Shown: positions 35,464-45,622, counted from the first letter of the stretch. The stretch: 64,000 nt of DNA from Enterovirga aerilata (GCF_013044135.1 NZ_JABEPP010000002.1:310001-374000), one strand, 5' to 3'. Translations and numbers: made by a program. The notes: generated by a model from the letters alone, not told the origin.

Positions 35464-35856
35464 ATGACGGTCCGACACAATCTCGCGCTCGCGGCGGCCG
35501 CAGGCGCACTCCTTCTCGCCGGCGCCGCCCAGGCGCAATACGCGCTGACGCCCGGCGCAGTCCCGCCGCCGCCCTCGCTGCGCGAGAGCACGAGGCCGGC
35601 GGACGGAAAGGCGCCGCAGCGGGGCACCCGCCGGCCGGCCGAGGGCGAGGCCGGGGCAGCGGCCGAGAGCCGGGCCTCGGCGCCGCGGCGCAAGCTGCGG
35701 GCGCCCTCCGCCGCCGCGGAGGACGGCGGCTATGCGGGCCGCATCGACAGCCGCCCTCCCCGCTCCCAGCCGGGCCGCTTCGAGCTGGAAGACGATCCGC
35801 GCGCCGTCACGCCGACCTTCAACAACGGCCGGCCGGGCGTCGGCATGCGCTTCTGA
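35464..35856 (+). CDS. Secreted hypothetical protein, Pro/Arg-rich
   Basis: 130 residues. The N-terminus is a clear Sec signal peptide with an Ala/Leu core ending in GAAQAQ, giving cleavage near residue 23-25. The mature part is low-complexity, rich in Pro, Arg and Ala, ending in FNNGRPGVGMRF. No domain is recognised. ATG at 35464 is chosen because it starts the signal peptide; 35431 would add eleven residues before it. Probably periplasmic. Confidence 0.6.
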   Translation: MTVRHNLALAAAAGALLLAGAAQAQYALTPGAVPPPPSLRESTRPADGKAPQRGTRRPAEGEAGAAAESRASAPRRKLRAPSAAAEDGGYAGRIDSRPPRSQPGRFELEDDPRAVTPTFNNGRPGVGMRF

Positions 35857-35945
35857 CCCGCTGCGGCACTTTGGCCGGGATCACGGGAACGTAATCTTCC
35901 GGACGGGCGTTCTGAGGCCATCGTTCAACCATCCGGAGAGATCCG

Positions 35946-36185
35946 ATGAAAGCCGTGACCCTTGCACTGGCCGCGACCCTGATCGGGTCGACCGCCTTCG
36001 CCCAGACGACCATCATCCGCGAGAAGCCGGCGGAAGAGACCACCGTCATCAAGCGCGACACGATGGACGGCACCGTGGTGAAGAAGAAGGTCGAGACCAC
36101 CGGCAGCGTCGGCTGCGAGACCAAATCGGTGACCAAGACCAACGACATGGGCGACAAGGTCACCAAGACCAAGACGGATTGCTGA
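35946..36185 (+). CDS. Small secreted Lys/Thr-rich protein
   Basis: 79 residues with a Sec signal peptide ending AFAQ near residue 20. The mature part is rich in Thr, Lys and Val with two Cys (in GCETK and the last residue), which could form a disulfide in the periplasm. No known domain. It is followed within 25 bases by a strong terminator, so it is probably a single-gene unit. Confidence 0.7.
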   Translation: MKAVTLALAATLIGSTAFAQTTIIREKPAEETTVIKRDTMDGTVVKKKVETTGSVGCETKSVTKTNDMGDKVTKTKTDC

Positions 36186-36207
36186 GCCCCTGCGGCAACC
36201 CGTCTGG

Positions 36208-36238
36208 AAGGCCCGGGTCCACCCGGGCCTTTTCTTTT
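36208..36238 (+). terminator. Rho-independent terminator
   Basis: An 11-bp perfect stem (AAGGCCCGGGT / ACCCGGGCCTT) with a two-base centre, followed by TTTCTTTT. It ends the transcript of the small secreted protein gene. Confidence 0.9.
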
Positions 36239-36372
36239 GCGATCATGCACTCCGCGAGCCGAGTTGCGTCTCGCCTCGGATGAGCAGAAGCTTGGGCATC
36301 GTCGGCAACGAACCCGTAGGCACCGACGCCTGAGAGAGACGTGCGCTCCCGCCTGCAACGAAGGGGGTGGGT

Positions 36373-36597
36373 ATGTCCGGCGCTTCCGATCTATCGAGCC
36401 GAAGAGACGAGCTGTTCGACCGTGCCGACAGGGCGATCGCCGAAAGCCGTCGCCTGAAAGAGGTCACGGATATCCGGCTTCAGGAGGCTCACGACACGCT
36501 TGGGCGGATGAACCGGACCATGAGCGGCCTCATCGAAGCCGAGGTGAAGGCGCACCGCGCAGCGATGGCGGAACACAGGAAGGGGCTGGACGACTAA
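36373..36597 (+). CDS. Small coiled-coil hypothetical protein
   Basis: 74 residues, charged and helical throughout, with heptad-like Leu/Ile spacing typical of a coiled coil and no TM or signal peptide. AAGGGGGTGG is a strong ribosome binding site for the ATG at 36373. No domain recognised. The local DNA is slightly less GC-rich than the neighbouring moxR gene. Confidence 0.55.
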   Translation: MSGASDLSSRRDELFDRADRAIAESRRLKEVTDIRLQEAHDTLGRMNRTMSGLIEAEVKAHRAAMAEHRKGLDD

Positions 36598-36726
36598 GCT
36601 CGCGGCTCTTTCATCGATTTCGTCTCGGGAGCGGCTCCGCGCTCCTTCTTCCTCACCCGTGCGCTCCCGGGAGTCGCGCTTCCGGGCCGTTGCAGCCCCG
36701 GCCGGGGTCGGTCGGGAGAGCGGGCC

Positions 36727-36917
36727 CTATTCCAGCTCGATCGTGTCCTCGACGACGTGGTTCAGCGGCACGTCCTCGGAGGTCAGCACCATCTTCACGC
36801 GGATCGAGCGGCCGGACGCGCCGCTCTCGCGCACCGCCTTCTCGATCTCGCGCTGCGACGTCACGCCGACCTGCTTCAGGAATTTCCTGAGCTCGATGTT
36901 GAAACGGTCCTCGTCCA

Positions 36918-36918
<1 letters not shown>
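36727..36918 (-). CDS. DUF6494-like small protein
   Basis: 63 residues, starting with a DEDRFNIELRKFLKQVGVTSQREIEKAVR segment (quoted here in parts: FNIELRKFLKQVGVTSQ) that I associate with DUF6494 proteins; function unknown. Its ATG overlaps the moxR stop (ATGA), so it is translated together with the MoxR ATPase. Confidence 0.65.
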
Positions 36919-37763
<845 letters not shown>

Positions 37764-37910
37764 GCTCGATCCGTTCCTGTCCCGGCGGTCATAGGCAAGG
37801 CGCAGGCCGGGAACAAGCGATGCCGGAATGCGGCGCCTCGCCCCGAACCGGGAGTGAACCTCCCGGGCGGATCGCGGGTTTGCAGGCATCCACCGATCAG
37901 GAGGCAAGGA

Positions 37911-38441
37911 GTGACCCGTTGGATACGCGCGCTGGCGCTCGTCGCGAGCCTAGTCCCGCTCGGCGCGGCGGCGCAGCAGGAACACCCGCTTCCCGACGAG
38001 ACGACGGACGCGGGCGCCCTGCAATACGACGCGCCGGTCGCGGCGCAGACGCCCGACAAGCCGCTCGTCCCGAGCTTCCAGAAGAAACCCAGCCGCGCGG
38101 GCGGTCCGGCGAACGAGCTGAATACGGGGGACCGCCGTTCCCACGAACGGCTCCCGGGCGGCGACGTCGCCGCGACCGTCACGGGCGCCGACCTGTTCCA
38201 CGGCAATTTCTGCGGCCGCGGCAACCGGGGCGACGAGCTGCTCTCGACGGACCCGCTCGACGAAGTCTGCAAGCGGCACGACGAGTGCTTCGACCTGACG
38301 AACCGGTCGTGCAGCTGCAACGAGACGCTGCGCCTGGAAGCCTATCGGGTGGCCGAGCTGAAGACGGTTTCGCGCGAGCTGCGGGCGCGCGCCGCCGGCA
38401 TCCTGCAGGCCGCACCCGCCATCCCGTGCCGCGCTCCCTGA
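37911..38441 (+). CDS. Secreted phospholipase A2-like protein
   Basis: 176 residues from a GTG with GGAGGCAAGGA upstream. Signal peptide of about 22 residues ending GAAAQ. The mature part contains a PLA2-type calcium loop (FCGRGNRGDEL) and active-site helix VCKRHDECFD, where the HD pair is catalytic, followed by NRSCSCNE Cys for disulfides. Secreted PLA2s are less common in bacteria. Substrate and role are unknown; the gene stands alone between moxR and a transporter. Confidence 0.75.
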   Translation: MTRWIRALALVASLVPLGAAAQQEHPLPDETTDAGALQYDAPVAAQTPDKPLVPSFQKKPSRAGGPANELNTGDRRSHERLPGGDVAATVTGADLFHGNFCGRGNRGDELLSTDPLDEVCKRHDECFDLTNRSCSCNETLRLEAYRVAELKTVSRELRARAAGILQAAPAIPCRAP

Positions 38442-38576
38442 CAGGCATCTCCCGCGGGCACGCATTCAGAGCCGCGGATGTTCTTCCCGCGTCCGGAGTT
38501 GATGATCTAGCGTAGGACGACTCGGGATGCGGCGGGACCTGCCGCGGCGCGGCCGAGCGGGGACAGGCAGGGCGGG

Positions 38577-40391
38577 ATGGCGGCGCCGGCGGCGGATATC
38601 GCGTCCTACAAGGAGGTCATCCTCTTCCTTGCGACGGCGGGGATCGTCGTGCCGCTGGCGACGCGGCTGCGGATCAGCCCGGTCCTCGGCTTCATCGGCG
38701 CCGGCGCGCTCCTCGGTCCCTACGGCCTCGGGCGGTTCGCGCCCGAGCTGCCTTGGCTGACCTGGGTGACGATCCCGAACCGGGGTGAGGTGTCCCATCT
38801 AGCCGAGCTCGGGGTGGTGTTCCTCCTCTTCACGATCGGCATCGAGCTCTCCTGGGACAGGCTCCGCGTCCTGCGCCGCCTGGTATTCGGGCTCGGCGCG
38901 GCGCAGGTCGCGACCTGCGCGCTCGCGATCGGCGGGATCGGCATGCTGCTCGGCATCACGCCCGTCGCGGCGGTGCTGAGCGGGCTGGCGCTGGCGCTCT
39001 CCTCCACGGCGATCGTCGTCCCGGTCCTCGCGGCGCAGAAGCGACTCGGCTCGCCCACGGGCCGCGCCACCTTTGCCGTGCTCCTGTTCCAGGATCTCGC
39101 GGTCGCCCCGATCCTGTTCACCATCGCGGCGCTCGGGGCGCCGGACGATGGCGGCCTCGCCTGGAACCTCGTCCTGGCGCTCGGGCAGGCCGCCGTGGCG
39201 CTGGCCGTGATCGTGGTCCTCGGGCGCCTCGCCATGCGGCCGCTCTTCCACATGGTGGCGCAGACGCGCAGCTCCGAGCTGTTCCTGGCTGCCTCGTTCC
39301 TCATGGTGATCGTGGCGGCCCTGCTGGCGGCCGCGAGCGGGATGTCCATGGCGCTCGGCGCCTTCGTGGCCGGGCTGCTCCTCGCCGAGACCGAATACCG
39401 CCGGGCGATCGAGGCGGTGGTCGATCCCTTCAAGGGGCTGCTGCTCGGCGTGTTCTTCCTGTCCGTCGGGATGGGGCTCGACGTGACGGCGCTGCTGGAC
39501 GCGCCCGTGACGATCGTGCTTGCGGCCGGCGGCCTGCTCCTGGTCAAGGCCGTCCTGACCTGGGGGCTGGCGCGCCTCTTCCGTCTGCCCGGACGGGTCG
39601 GGGTCGAGATGGCGCTCCTGCTGGCTCCCGGGGGAGAGTTCGCCTTCGTGCTGGTCGGCGCGGCGCTCGGCGTACAGCTCCTGCCGCAGGAGGTGGCGCA
39701 GCCGCTCCTCCTCATCACCACGGTGACGATGATCCTGATCCCGCCGCTCGCCCGCGTCGCCCGGCCCCTCAGCCGCCGCATCGCGCCCGAGACCCCGGCC
39801 GTGAACCTGCCCAACCCTCCCGCCGAGCCCGGCCGGGTGGTGATCGCCGGCTTCGGCCGCGTCGGGCAGCTCATCGCCGACATGCTGAAGCGCCACGGCG
39901 TGCCGTATTTGGCGATCGACTCCAACCCCGCCCTCGTCTTCGCGCAGCGCGAGGCGGGCCAGCCGGTCTATTACGGCGACACCTCCTCGCCGCTCTTCCT
40001 GCGGACCTGCGGCCTCGACACGGCGCGGGCGCTTGTCGTCACGCTCGACGTCCCAAGCGCGAGCCAGGCCGTGGTGGAAACCGTGCGGGCCTGGCGCCCG
40101 GACCTCACGATCGTGGCGCGGGCGCGCGACGCCCGCCACGCCGCCGAGCTCTACAGGCTCGGGGTGACCGACGCGGTGCCGGAGACGATCGAGGCGAGCC
40201 TTCAGCTCTCGGAGGCGTTGCTCGTCGATATCGGCATCGCCATGGGGCCGGTGATCGCCTCCATCCACGAGCGCCGCGACGAGTTCCGCCGGGCCCTCCG
40301 GGGGGAGCCCGCCGGCGAGGCTGCGCCACCCGAGGGCGCGCCCCGGCGCGCGGGCGAGTTCCGCGCCCGCCGGTCGGCCGGAAAGCGCTGA
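38577..40391 (+). CDS. Kef-type monovalent cation:proton antiporter with TrkA-N domain
   Basis: CPA2 family inner-membrane protein of 604 residues. The N-terminal two-thirds has about 12-13 TM helices with the family motif LALSSTAIVVPVL and LLFQDLAVAPIL. The C-terminal RCK/TrkA-N domain begins VVIAGFGRVGQ (NAD-binding). It probably exports K+ for H+ under stress. It resembles KefB/KefC/YbaL; the exact subtype is not resolved. The last 40 residues are a basic, disordered tail. Confidence 0.9.
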   Translation: MAAPAADIASYKEVILFLATAGIVVPLATRLRISPVLGFIGAGALLGPYGLGRFAPELPWLTWVTIPNRGEVSHLAELGVVFLLFTIGIELSWDRLRVLRRLVFGLGAAQVATCALAIGGIGMLLGITPVAAVLSGLALALSSTAIVVPVLAAQKRLGSPTGRATFAVLLFQDLAVAPILFTIAALGAPDDGGLAWNLVLALGQAAVALAVIVVLGRLAMRPLFHMVAQTRSSELFLAASFLMVIVAALLAAASGMSMALGAFVAGLLLAETEYRRAIEAVVDPFKGLLLGVFFLSVGMGLDVTALLDAPVTIVLAAGGLLLVKAVLTWGLARLFRLPGRVGVEMALLLAPGGEFAFVLVGAALGVQLLPQEVAQPLLLITTVTMILIPPLARVARPLSRRIAPETPAVNLPNPPAEPGRVVIAGFGRVGQLIADMLKRHGVPYLAIDSNPALVFAQREAGQPVYYGDTSSPLFLRTCGLDTARALVVTLDVPSASQAVVETVRAWRPDLTIVARARDARHAAELYRLGVTDAVPETIEASLQLSEALLVDIGIAMGPVIASIHERRDEFRRALRGEPAGEAAPPEGAPRRAGEFRARRSAGKR

Positions 40392-41090
40392 TCAGGCCGC
40401 CTGGGCGATCCGGCCGACCAGGCTCTGGAAGAGCGGCAGGCCGTCGGTGCCACCGACGAGCGGATCGACGAAGTTCTCAGGGTGCGGCATCAGGCCGAGC
40501 ACGTTCCGGTTCGGCGAATAGATGCCGGCGATCGAGTTGGTCGAGCCGTTGACGTTCGAATCGACCGTCACCTCGCCGTTCGGGTCGCAATACCGGAAGG
40601 CGACGAGCCCATAGCCCTCGAGCCGCGCGAGCGTCGCCGGGTCCGCCGTATAGTTGCCCTCCCCATGCGCCACGCAGATGTCGATCACCTGCCCGGGGGC
40701 GTAGTTGCGGGTGAAGGCCGTATCCGCGCGCTCCACCCGGACATGCTGGCGGTGGCAGATGAAGCGGAGCTTGGCGTTGCGCATCAGGGCCCCGGGCAGG
40801 AGCCCGGATTCGCACAGGATCTGGAAGCCGTTGCAGATGCCGAGCACCAGCCCGCCGCGCGCCGCATGCGCCCGCACCGCGTCCATGGCGGGCGAGCGCG
40901 CCGCGATCGCGCCGCAGCGCAGATAGTCGCCGTAGGAGAAGCCGCCCGGCAGGACCGCGAGGTCCGTCCCGGCCGGCAGCTCGTGCTCGGCGTGCCAGAC
41001 CCGCTGCACATCCGCTCCGGCGAGGCGGAGCGCCCGCTCGACGTCGCGCTCGCGGTTGGAGCCCGGGAAGAGGATGACGGCGGCTTTCAT
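40392..41090 (-). CDS. purQ: Phosphoribosylformylglycinamidine synthase subunit PurQ
   Basis: Glutaminase subunit of FGAM synthase in purine synthesis, supplying ammonia to PurL. 232 residues: catalytic Cys in LGICNGFQ, VLPGGFSYGDYLRCGA, and the His-Glu pair LMPHPENF. Works with PurS and PurL. Here it is separated from purS by a foreign-looking gene. Confidence 0.96.
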   Translation of the reverse strand: MKAAVILFPGSNRERDVERALRLAGADVQRVWHAEHELPAGTDLAVLPGGFSYGDYLRCGAIAARSPAMDAVRAHAARGGLVLGICNGFQILCESGLLPGALMRNAKLRFICHRQHVRVERADTAFTRNYAPGQVIDICVAHGEGNYTADPATLARLEGYGLVAFRYCDPNGEVTVDSNVNGSTNSIAGIYSPNRNVLGLMPHPENFVDPLVGGTDGLPLFQSLVGRIAQAA

Positions 41091-41099
41091 GTACCGATC

Positions 41100-41570
41100 T
41101 CAGACTGCTGTCTCGAACCCCTCGAAGGAGGCCACATCGCTGTTGAACAACGCGCGAACCTGATCGCTCGGAGGTGCCTCGCCGATGACCCGGCGGTAGT
41201 TGCTGAATACGTTCTCGTACCGCTGATATCCAGAGGCCTTCCTGGAATAGTCCTCGGCCTTGCTCGGCAAGCCCAAGAACCGTTTCAGGCTGATCAGGAA
41301 CACCGGGGCGGATGCGAGCGCACTCATCAACTGCTCGCGGTGTCCGAGGGTGAGCGCCAGCCCGACATAGCTCTTCAGAAAGCTCTCCAGGTCCGCCCAA
41401 TGCTGAAGAAAGAGCGTCACGGCATTGGCGCTTCCTAGGACGCCGAGGAGCGCGATCGCGACGTCGATCAGCCTGGCGTAGCCCGACGCTCTGCTCGCCT
41501 TCTTCCTGTATCTCGAAGCGTTCTCACCGCATTCCTTGATCTTGGCATCGACCTGCTTGGCGAACTCCAT
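41100..41570 (-). CDS. SLATT-like two-transmembrane protein inserted between purS and purQ
   Basis: 156 residues from the ATG at 41570. A charged helix (KQVDAKIKECGENASRYRKK) precedes two hydrophobic segments (about 33-55 and 83-100), followed by a helical region with YSRKASGYQRYENVFSNYRR. That order matches SLATT-type membrane proteins, though similarity to the SLATT gene in the transposon is only architectural. Its DNA looks less GC-rich than purQ and purS, and purS-purQ are normally adjacent, so it is probably a recent insertion. It lies nine bases upstream of purQ and may be co-transcribed. No NTase is next to it. Confidence 0.6.
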   Translation of the reverse strand: MEFAKQVDAKIKECGENASRYRKKASRASGYARLIDVAIALLGVLGSANAVTLFLQHWADLESFLKSYVGLALTLGHREQLMSALASAPVFLISLKRFLGLPSKAEDYSRKASGYQRYENVFSNYRRVIGEAPPSDQVRALFNSDVASFEGFETAV

Positions 41571-41633
41571 ATGCCGCCCCCGGTAACGCAACCACTGGTA
41601 GTGGTACGCAAGCGGAGAAGCGGGTCAAGACGA

Positions 41634-41993
41634 CTATGGATGACCCTCGATCGGCATCTCGGCGTCATCGGCCGCCTCCACGGTCGGATCGTCCGGCGAG
41701 AGCGTCGCCGGGGCGGTCTCGCGCCCGCGCCGCCCGCCGCCGTTCTGCCCCGGCGTCTCGACCTCGTAGTGGAAGTTCTCGATGACCGTATTCGCGAGGA
41801 GCTTCTCGCAAGCCTGCCGGAGCGTCGCCTCCGCCTCCCCGGCATCCTCGGTCGCGAGCTCGACGTCGAAGACCTTGCCCTGCCGCACGCCCAGGATGCC
41901 GCGGATGCCGAGCGAGGCGAGCGCGCCTTCGATCGCCTTGCCCTGGGGGTCGAGCACTCCGGACTTCAGGGTGACGGTGACGCGCGCTTTCAT
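41634..41993 (-). CDS. purS: Phosphoribosylformylglycinamidine synthase subunit PurS
   Basis: 119 residues. The first 80 are the PurS domain (KARVTVTLKSGVLDPQGKAI, LGVRQGKVFDVEL), which bridges PurQ and PurL. The last 40 residues are an acidic, Gly/Pro-rich tail not present in most PurS proteins of about 80 residues. Upstream of the SLATT-like gene and purQ on the same strand. Confidence 0.93.
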   Translation of the reverse strand: MKARVTVTLKSGVLDPQGKAIEGALASLGIRGILGVRQGKVFDVELATEDAGEAEATLRQACEKLLANTVIENFHYEVETPGQNGGGRRGRETAPATLSPDDPTVEAADDAEMPIEGHP

Positions 41994-42105
41994 CGGGGAC
42001 CCGGGCTGAGGGAAGGTCCGCTCTTAGCGCGCCGGCGCGCGCCTTGTCATCCCGGAGCGGACGGAGCCGATTGAGCGGGCCGCTCCCGCGTTCTAGAGAG
42101 GGCGC

Positions 42106-43281
42106 ATGTTCCTCAACTTCTTCACGGAGCTGCGCGCGGCCAAGGTGCCGGTCACGCTGCGCGAGTTCCTGACGCTCATGGAAGCGCTCGACAGGGATCT
42201 CGCCGAGAAGCGGGTGGAGGAGTTCTACTATCTCGCCCGCGCCACGCTCGTGAAGGACGAGCGCAACCTCGACAAGTTCGACCGGGTCTTCGGCCAGGTC
42301 TTCAAGGGCATCGAGACGCTCGGCGCCGCCCTCGAGAAGGCCGAGATCCCGGAGGAATGGCTCCGGAAGATCGCCGAGAAATACCTCACCGAGGAGGAGA
42401 AGAGGCAGATCGAGGCGATGGGCTGGGACAAGCTCCTGGAGACCCTGAAGGAGCGCCTCAAGGAGCAGAAGCGCCGCCACCAGGGCGGCTCGAAATGGAT
42501 CGGGACCGGCGGCACCTCGCCCTACGGCGCGTATGGCTACAACCCGGAAGGGATACGGATCGGCCAGGACAAGAACCGCAACTTCCGGGCCGTGAAGGTC
42601 TGGGACAGGCGCGACTTCAAGGACTACGACGACGATGTCGAGCTCGGCGTGCGCAACATGCGGATCGCGCTCAGGCGCCTGCGCCGCTTCGCCCGCACGG
42701 GCGCGGCCGAGGAGCTCGACCTCGACGGCACGATCCGCGAGACGGCCAACAAGGGCTATCTCGACGTGAAGCTCCGGCCGGAGCGGCGCAACGCCGTGAA
42801 GGTCCTGCTCTTCCTCGACGTCGGCGGCTCGATGGACTGGCATATCGAGAAGGCGGAGGAGCTGTTCTCCGCCGCGCGGCTCGAGTTCAAGCATTTCGAG
42901 CACTTCTACTTCCACAACTGCCCCTACGAGCGGCTGTGGAAGGAGAACCGGCGGCGGCATTCCGAGGTCATCCCGACGCTGGACGTGATCCGGACCTATC
43001 CGTCCGACTACCGCGCCGTCTTCGTCGGCGACGCCTCGATGAGCCCCTACGAGATCGTCATGCCCGGCGGGTCGGTCGAGCACTGGAACGAGGAGGCCGG
43101 GCAGGTCTGGATGGAGCGCCTCCTGAACCATTTCCACAAGGCGGTCTGGCTATCCCCCGTGCCGCAGAACCATTGGAGCTACACGCAGTCGATCGGGCTC
43201 GTGCGCCAGCTCATGTCGAACCGCATGTATCCGCTGACCATCGAAGGGCTCGACGCCGCCATGCGCGAGCTGGTCAGGTGA
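42106..43281 (+). CDS. VWA domain-containing CoxE-like protein
   Basis: 391 residues. The N-terminal segment (FFTELRAAKVPVTLREFLTL) and the C-terminal VWA-like domain with MIDAS variant LFLDVGGSMDW are typical of CoxE-like proteins (DUF58/VWA group) that pair with MoxR ATPases. The expected DxSxS is DxGxS here, as is common in this branch. Probable cytoplasmic co-chaperone with the MoxR ATPase encoded at 36918-37763. Confidence 0.85.
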   Translation: MFLNFFTELRAAKVPVTLREFLTLMEALDRDLAEKRVEEFYYLARATLVKDERNLDKFDRVFGQVFKGIETLGAALEKAEIPEEWLRKIAEKYLTEEEKRQIEAMGWDKLLETLKERLKEQKRRHQGGSKWIGTGGTSPYGAYGYNPEGIRIGQDKNRNFRAVKVWDRRDFKDYDDDVELGVRNMRIALRRLRRFARTGAAEELDLDGTIRETANKGYLDVKLRPERRNAVKVLLFLDVGGSMDWHIEKAEELFSAARLEFKHFEHFYFHNCPYERLWKENRRRHSEVIPTLDVIRTYPSDYRAVFVGDASMSPYEIVMPGGSVEHWNEEAGQVWMERLLNHFHKAVWLSPVPQNHWSYTQSIGLVRQLMSNRMYPLTIEGLDAAMRELVR

Positions 43282-43324
43282 GAACCTTGCGCCAAGAGGC
43301 CGCAGGCACCACCTCAGGCGCAGA

Positions 43325-45622
43325 GTGAAATCACGACATCATCAGACAGGCCCGGCTCCCCTGCCCTCGCGCGAGGAGCTGGCCGCCTTCATCGCGAGCG
43401 CGCCCGGCAAGGTCGGCAAGCGCGAGATCGCACGGGCCTTCAGGCTCGGCAGCGCCGACCGGCTCTGGCTCAAGGACAGGCTGCGCGAGCTGGAGGACGA
43501 CGGCACCCTCGCGCGCCGCGGCAAGCGGCTCCGGGCGAACGGCGCCCTCCCGGCCGTACTCGTCGCCGAGATCACCGGACGCGACCGCGACGGCGAGCTC
43601 GTCGCCGAGCCGGCCGAGTGGGACGGAGAAACCGGCAGCAAGCCGAGGATCGTCATCGTACCCGGCCGGCGCGTGCCGCCCGGCCTGCGCGCAGCGGGGA
43701 TCGGCGACCGCGCCCTCGTCCGCATCGATCCGCGGCCGGGCGAAGGCGGCGCCCATGCCGGGCGGATCGTCAAGGTCCTCCAGAAGGAGCGCACCGACAT
43801 CCTCGGCGTGTTCAAGGCGCTGCCGTCCGGCGGCGGCCGGATCGTGCCCGTCGACAAGAAGGCGCAGGGCCGCGAGGTCATGGTCGCCGAGGCCGACCGG
43901 AACGGCGCCCGGGAGGGCGACCTCGTATCCGGCGCGCTCGTCCGGTCGAGCCGCTTCGGCCTGCCTCAGGCGAAGATCCGCGAGGTCCTGGGTTCGCTCA
44001 AGTCCGAGAAGGCCGTGAGCCTCGTCGCGCTCCATGCGCACAACATCCCGCACGTCTTCCCGACCGAGGTGCTGGCCGAGGCGGAGAGCGCCAAGCCGGC
44101 CGGCCCCAAGGGCCGCGAGGACTGGCGCGACCTGCCTCTCGTCACCATCGATCCCCCGGACGCCAAGGACCACGACGACGCCGTCCACGCCGCGCCGGAT
44201 CCCGATCCGGACAACCCGGGCGGCTTCGTCCTGAGGATCGCCATCGCGGATGTTGCGGCCTATGTCCGGCCAGGCTCGGCGCTGGACCGCGAGGCGCTGA
44301 AACGCGGCAACTCGGTCTATTTCCCCGACCGGGTCGTGCCGATGCTGCCGGAGCGCATCTCGAACGACCTCTGCTCGCTCAGGCAGGGCGAGCCCCGCCC
44401 GGCGCTTGCGGCCCGGATCACGATCGCCGCCGACGGGCGCAAGAAGCGCCATTCCTTCCACCGGATCATGATGCGGTCGGCCGCGCGCCTCTCCTACGGG
44501 CAGGCGCAGGCCGCCATCGACGGCCGGCCGGACGACGTCACGGGTCCGCTGCTCGAGCCGGTCCTGAAGCCGCTCTGGGCCGCCTACGCGGCGCTCGGCC
44601 GCGCGCGCGACAGGCGCGGCCCGCTCTTCCTCGACCTGCCCGAGCGCAAGATCGTGCTGGACGCAGAGGGCCGGGTCGAGCGCGTCCACGTGCCCGAGCG
44701 GCTGGAGGCGCACCGGCTGATCGAGGAATTCATGATCCTCGCCAATGTCGCGGCGGCCGAGGCGCTGGAGAAGGCGAACTCGCCGCTCGTCTACCGCGTC
44801 CACGACGAGCCGTCGCTCGAGAAGATGCGGGCGCTCGGCGAGGTCCTGGCCTCGGTCGGGCACAAGCTGCCGAAGGCCGGCGCGCTCAAGCCCGCCCTCT
44901 TCAACGGCATTCTGCGCGCCTTCGCCGGCTCCGAGCACGAGCCCTTCATCAACGAGGTCGTGCTGCGCTCGCAGGCCCAGGCGGTCTATGCGGCCGAGAA
45001 TCTCGGCCATTTCGGCCTGAACCTGCGCCGCTACGCGCATTTCACCTCGCCGATCCGCCGCTATGCGGATCTCGTCGTGCATCGGGCGCTGATCCGGGCC
45101 TTCGGCTTCGGCGAGGACGGGCTCCCGGCCGGGACGACGACCGAGCAGCTTTCGCGGATCGGCGAGGAGATCTCGGCCGCCGAGCGCCGCGCCATGGCGG
45201 CGGAGCGCGACACGATCGACCGGCTCATCGCCTTCCACCTCGCCGACCAGATCGGCGCGACCTTCACAGGCCGCATCTCCGGCGTCACCAAGTCCGGGCT
45301 GTTCGTGAAGCTCTCCGACACGGGTGCCGACGGGTTCGTGCCGGCCTCGACGATCGGGGCGGACTATTATCGGTACGAGGAGCGGCAGCATGCCCTCGTT
45401 GGCGACCGCACGGGCGAGACCTACAGGCTCGGCGACACGGTCGAGGTCAAGCTGGTGGAGGCGGCGCCGGTCGCCGGCGCGCTCCGCTTCGAGCTCCTGA
45501 GCGAAGGGGCGGGCCGGACGAAGCGCCGCGGCGGCGCGGCCAAGCCTTCCCGAGCCTCCGGCGCTAGGAAGCGGGTCGTGGATATGGGCGGCGGCCCGAA
45601 GCGGAAGCGGAGCGGGAGATGA
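43325..45622 (+). CDS. rnr: Ribonuclease R
   Basis: Processive 3'-5' exoribonuclease of the RNB family. 765 residues from a GTG start: N-terminal helical and cold-shock domains, RNB catalytic domain with VTIDPPDAKDHDDAVHA carrying the catalytic Asp cluster, YAHFTSPIRRYADL, and a C-terminal S1 domain (GRISGVTKSGLFVKL) with a basic tail. The next gene starts on its stop (ATGA). Confidence 0.96.
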   Translation: MKSRHHQTGPAPLPSREELAAFIASAPGKVGKREIARAFRLGSADRLWLKDRLRELEDDGTLARRGKRLRANGALPAVLVAEITGRDRDGELVAEPAEWDGETGSKPRIVIVPGRRVPPGLRAAGIGDRALVRIDPRPGEGGAHAGRIVKVLQKERTDILGVFKALPSGGGRIVPVDKKAQGREVMVAEADRNGAREGDLVSGALVRSSRFGLPQAKIREVLGSLKSEKAVSLVALHAHNIPHVFPTEVLAEAESAKPAGPKGREDWRDLPLVTIDPPDAKDHDDAVHAAPDPDPDNPGGFVLRIAIADVAAYVRPGSALDREALKRGNSVYFPDRVVPMLPERISNDLCSLRQGEPRPALAARITIAADGRKKRHSFHRIMMRSAARLSYGQAQAAIDGRPDDVTGPLLEPVLKPLWAAYAALGRARDRRGPLFLDLPERKIVLDAEGRVERVHVPERLEAHRLIEEFMILANVAAAEALEKANSPLVYRVHDEPSLEKMRALGEVLASVGHKLPKAGALKPALFNGILRAFAGSEHEPFINEVVLRSQAQAVYAAENLGHFGLNLRRYAHFTSPIRRYADLVVHRALIRAFGFGEDGLPAGTTTEQLSRIGEEISAAERRAMAAERDTIDRLIAFHLADQIGATFTGRISGVTKSGLFVKLSDTGADGFVPASTIGADYYRYEERQHALVGDRTGETYRLGDTVEVKLVEAAPVAGALRFELLSEGAGRTKRRGGAAKPSRASGARKRVVDMGGGPKRKRSGR

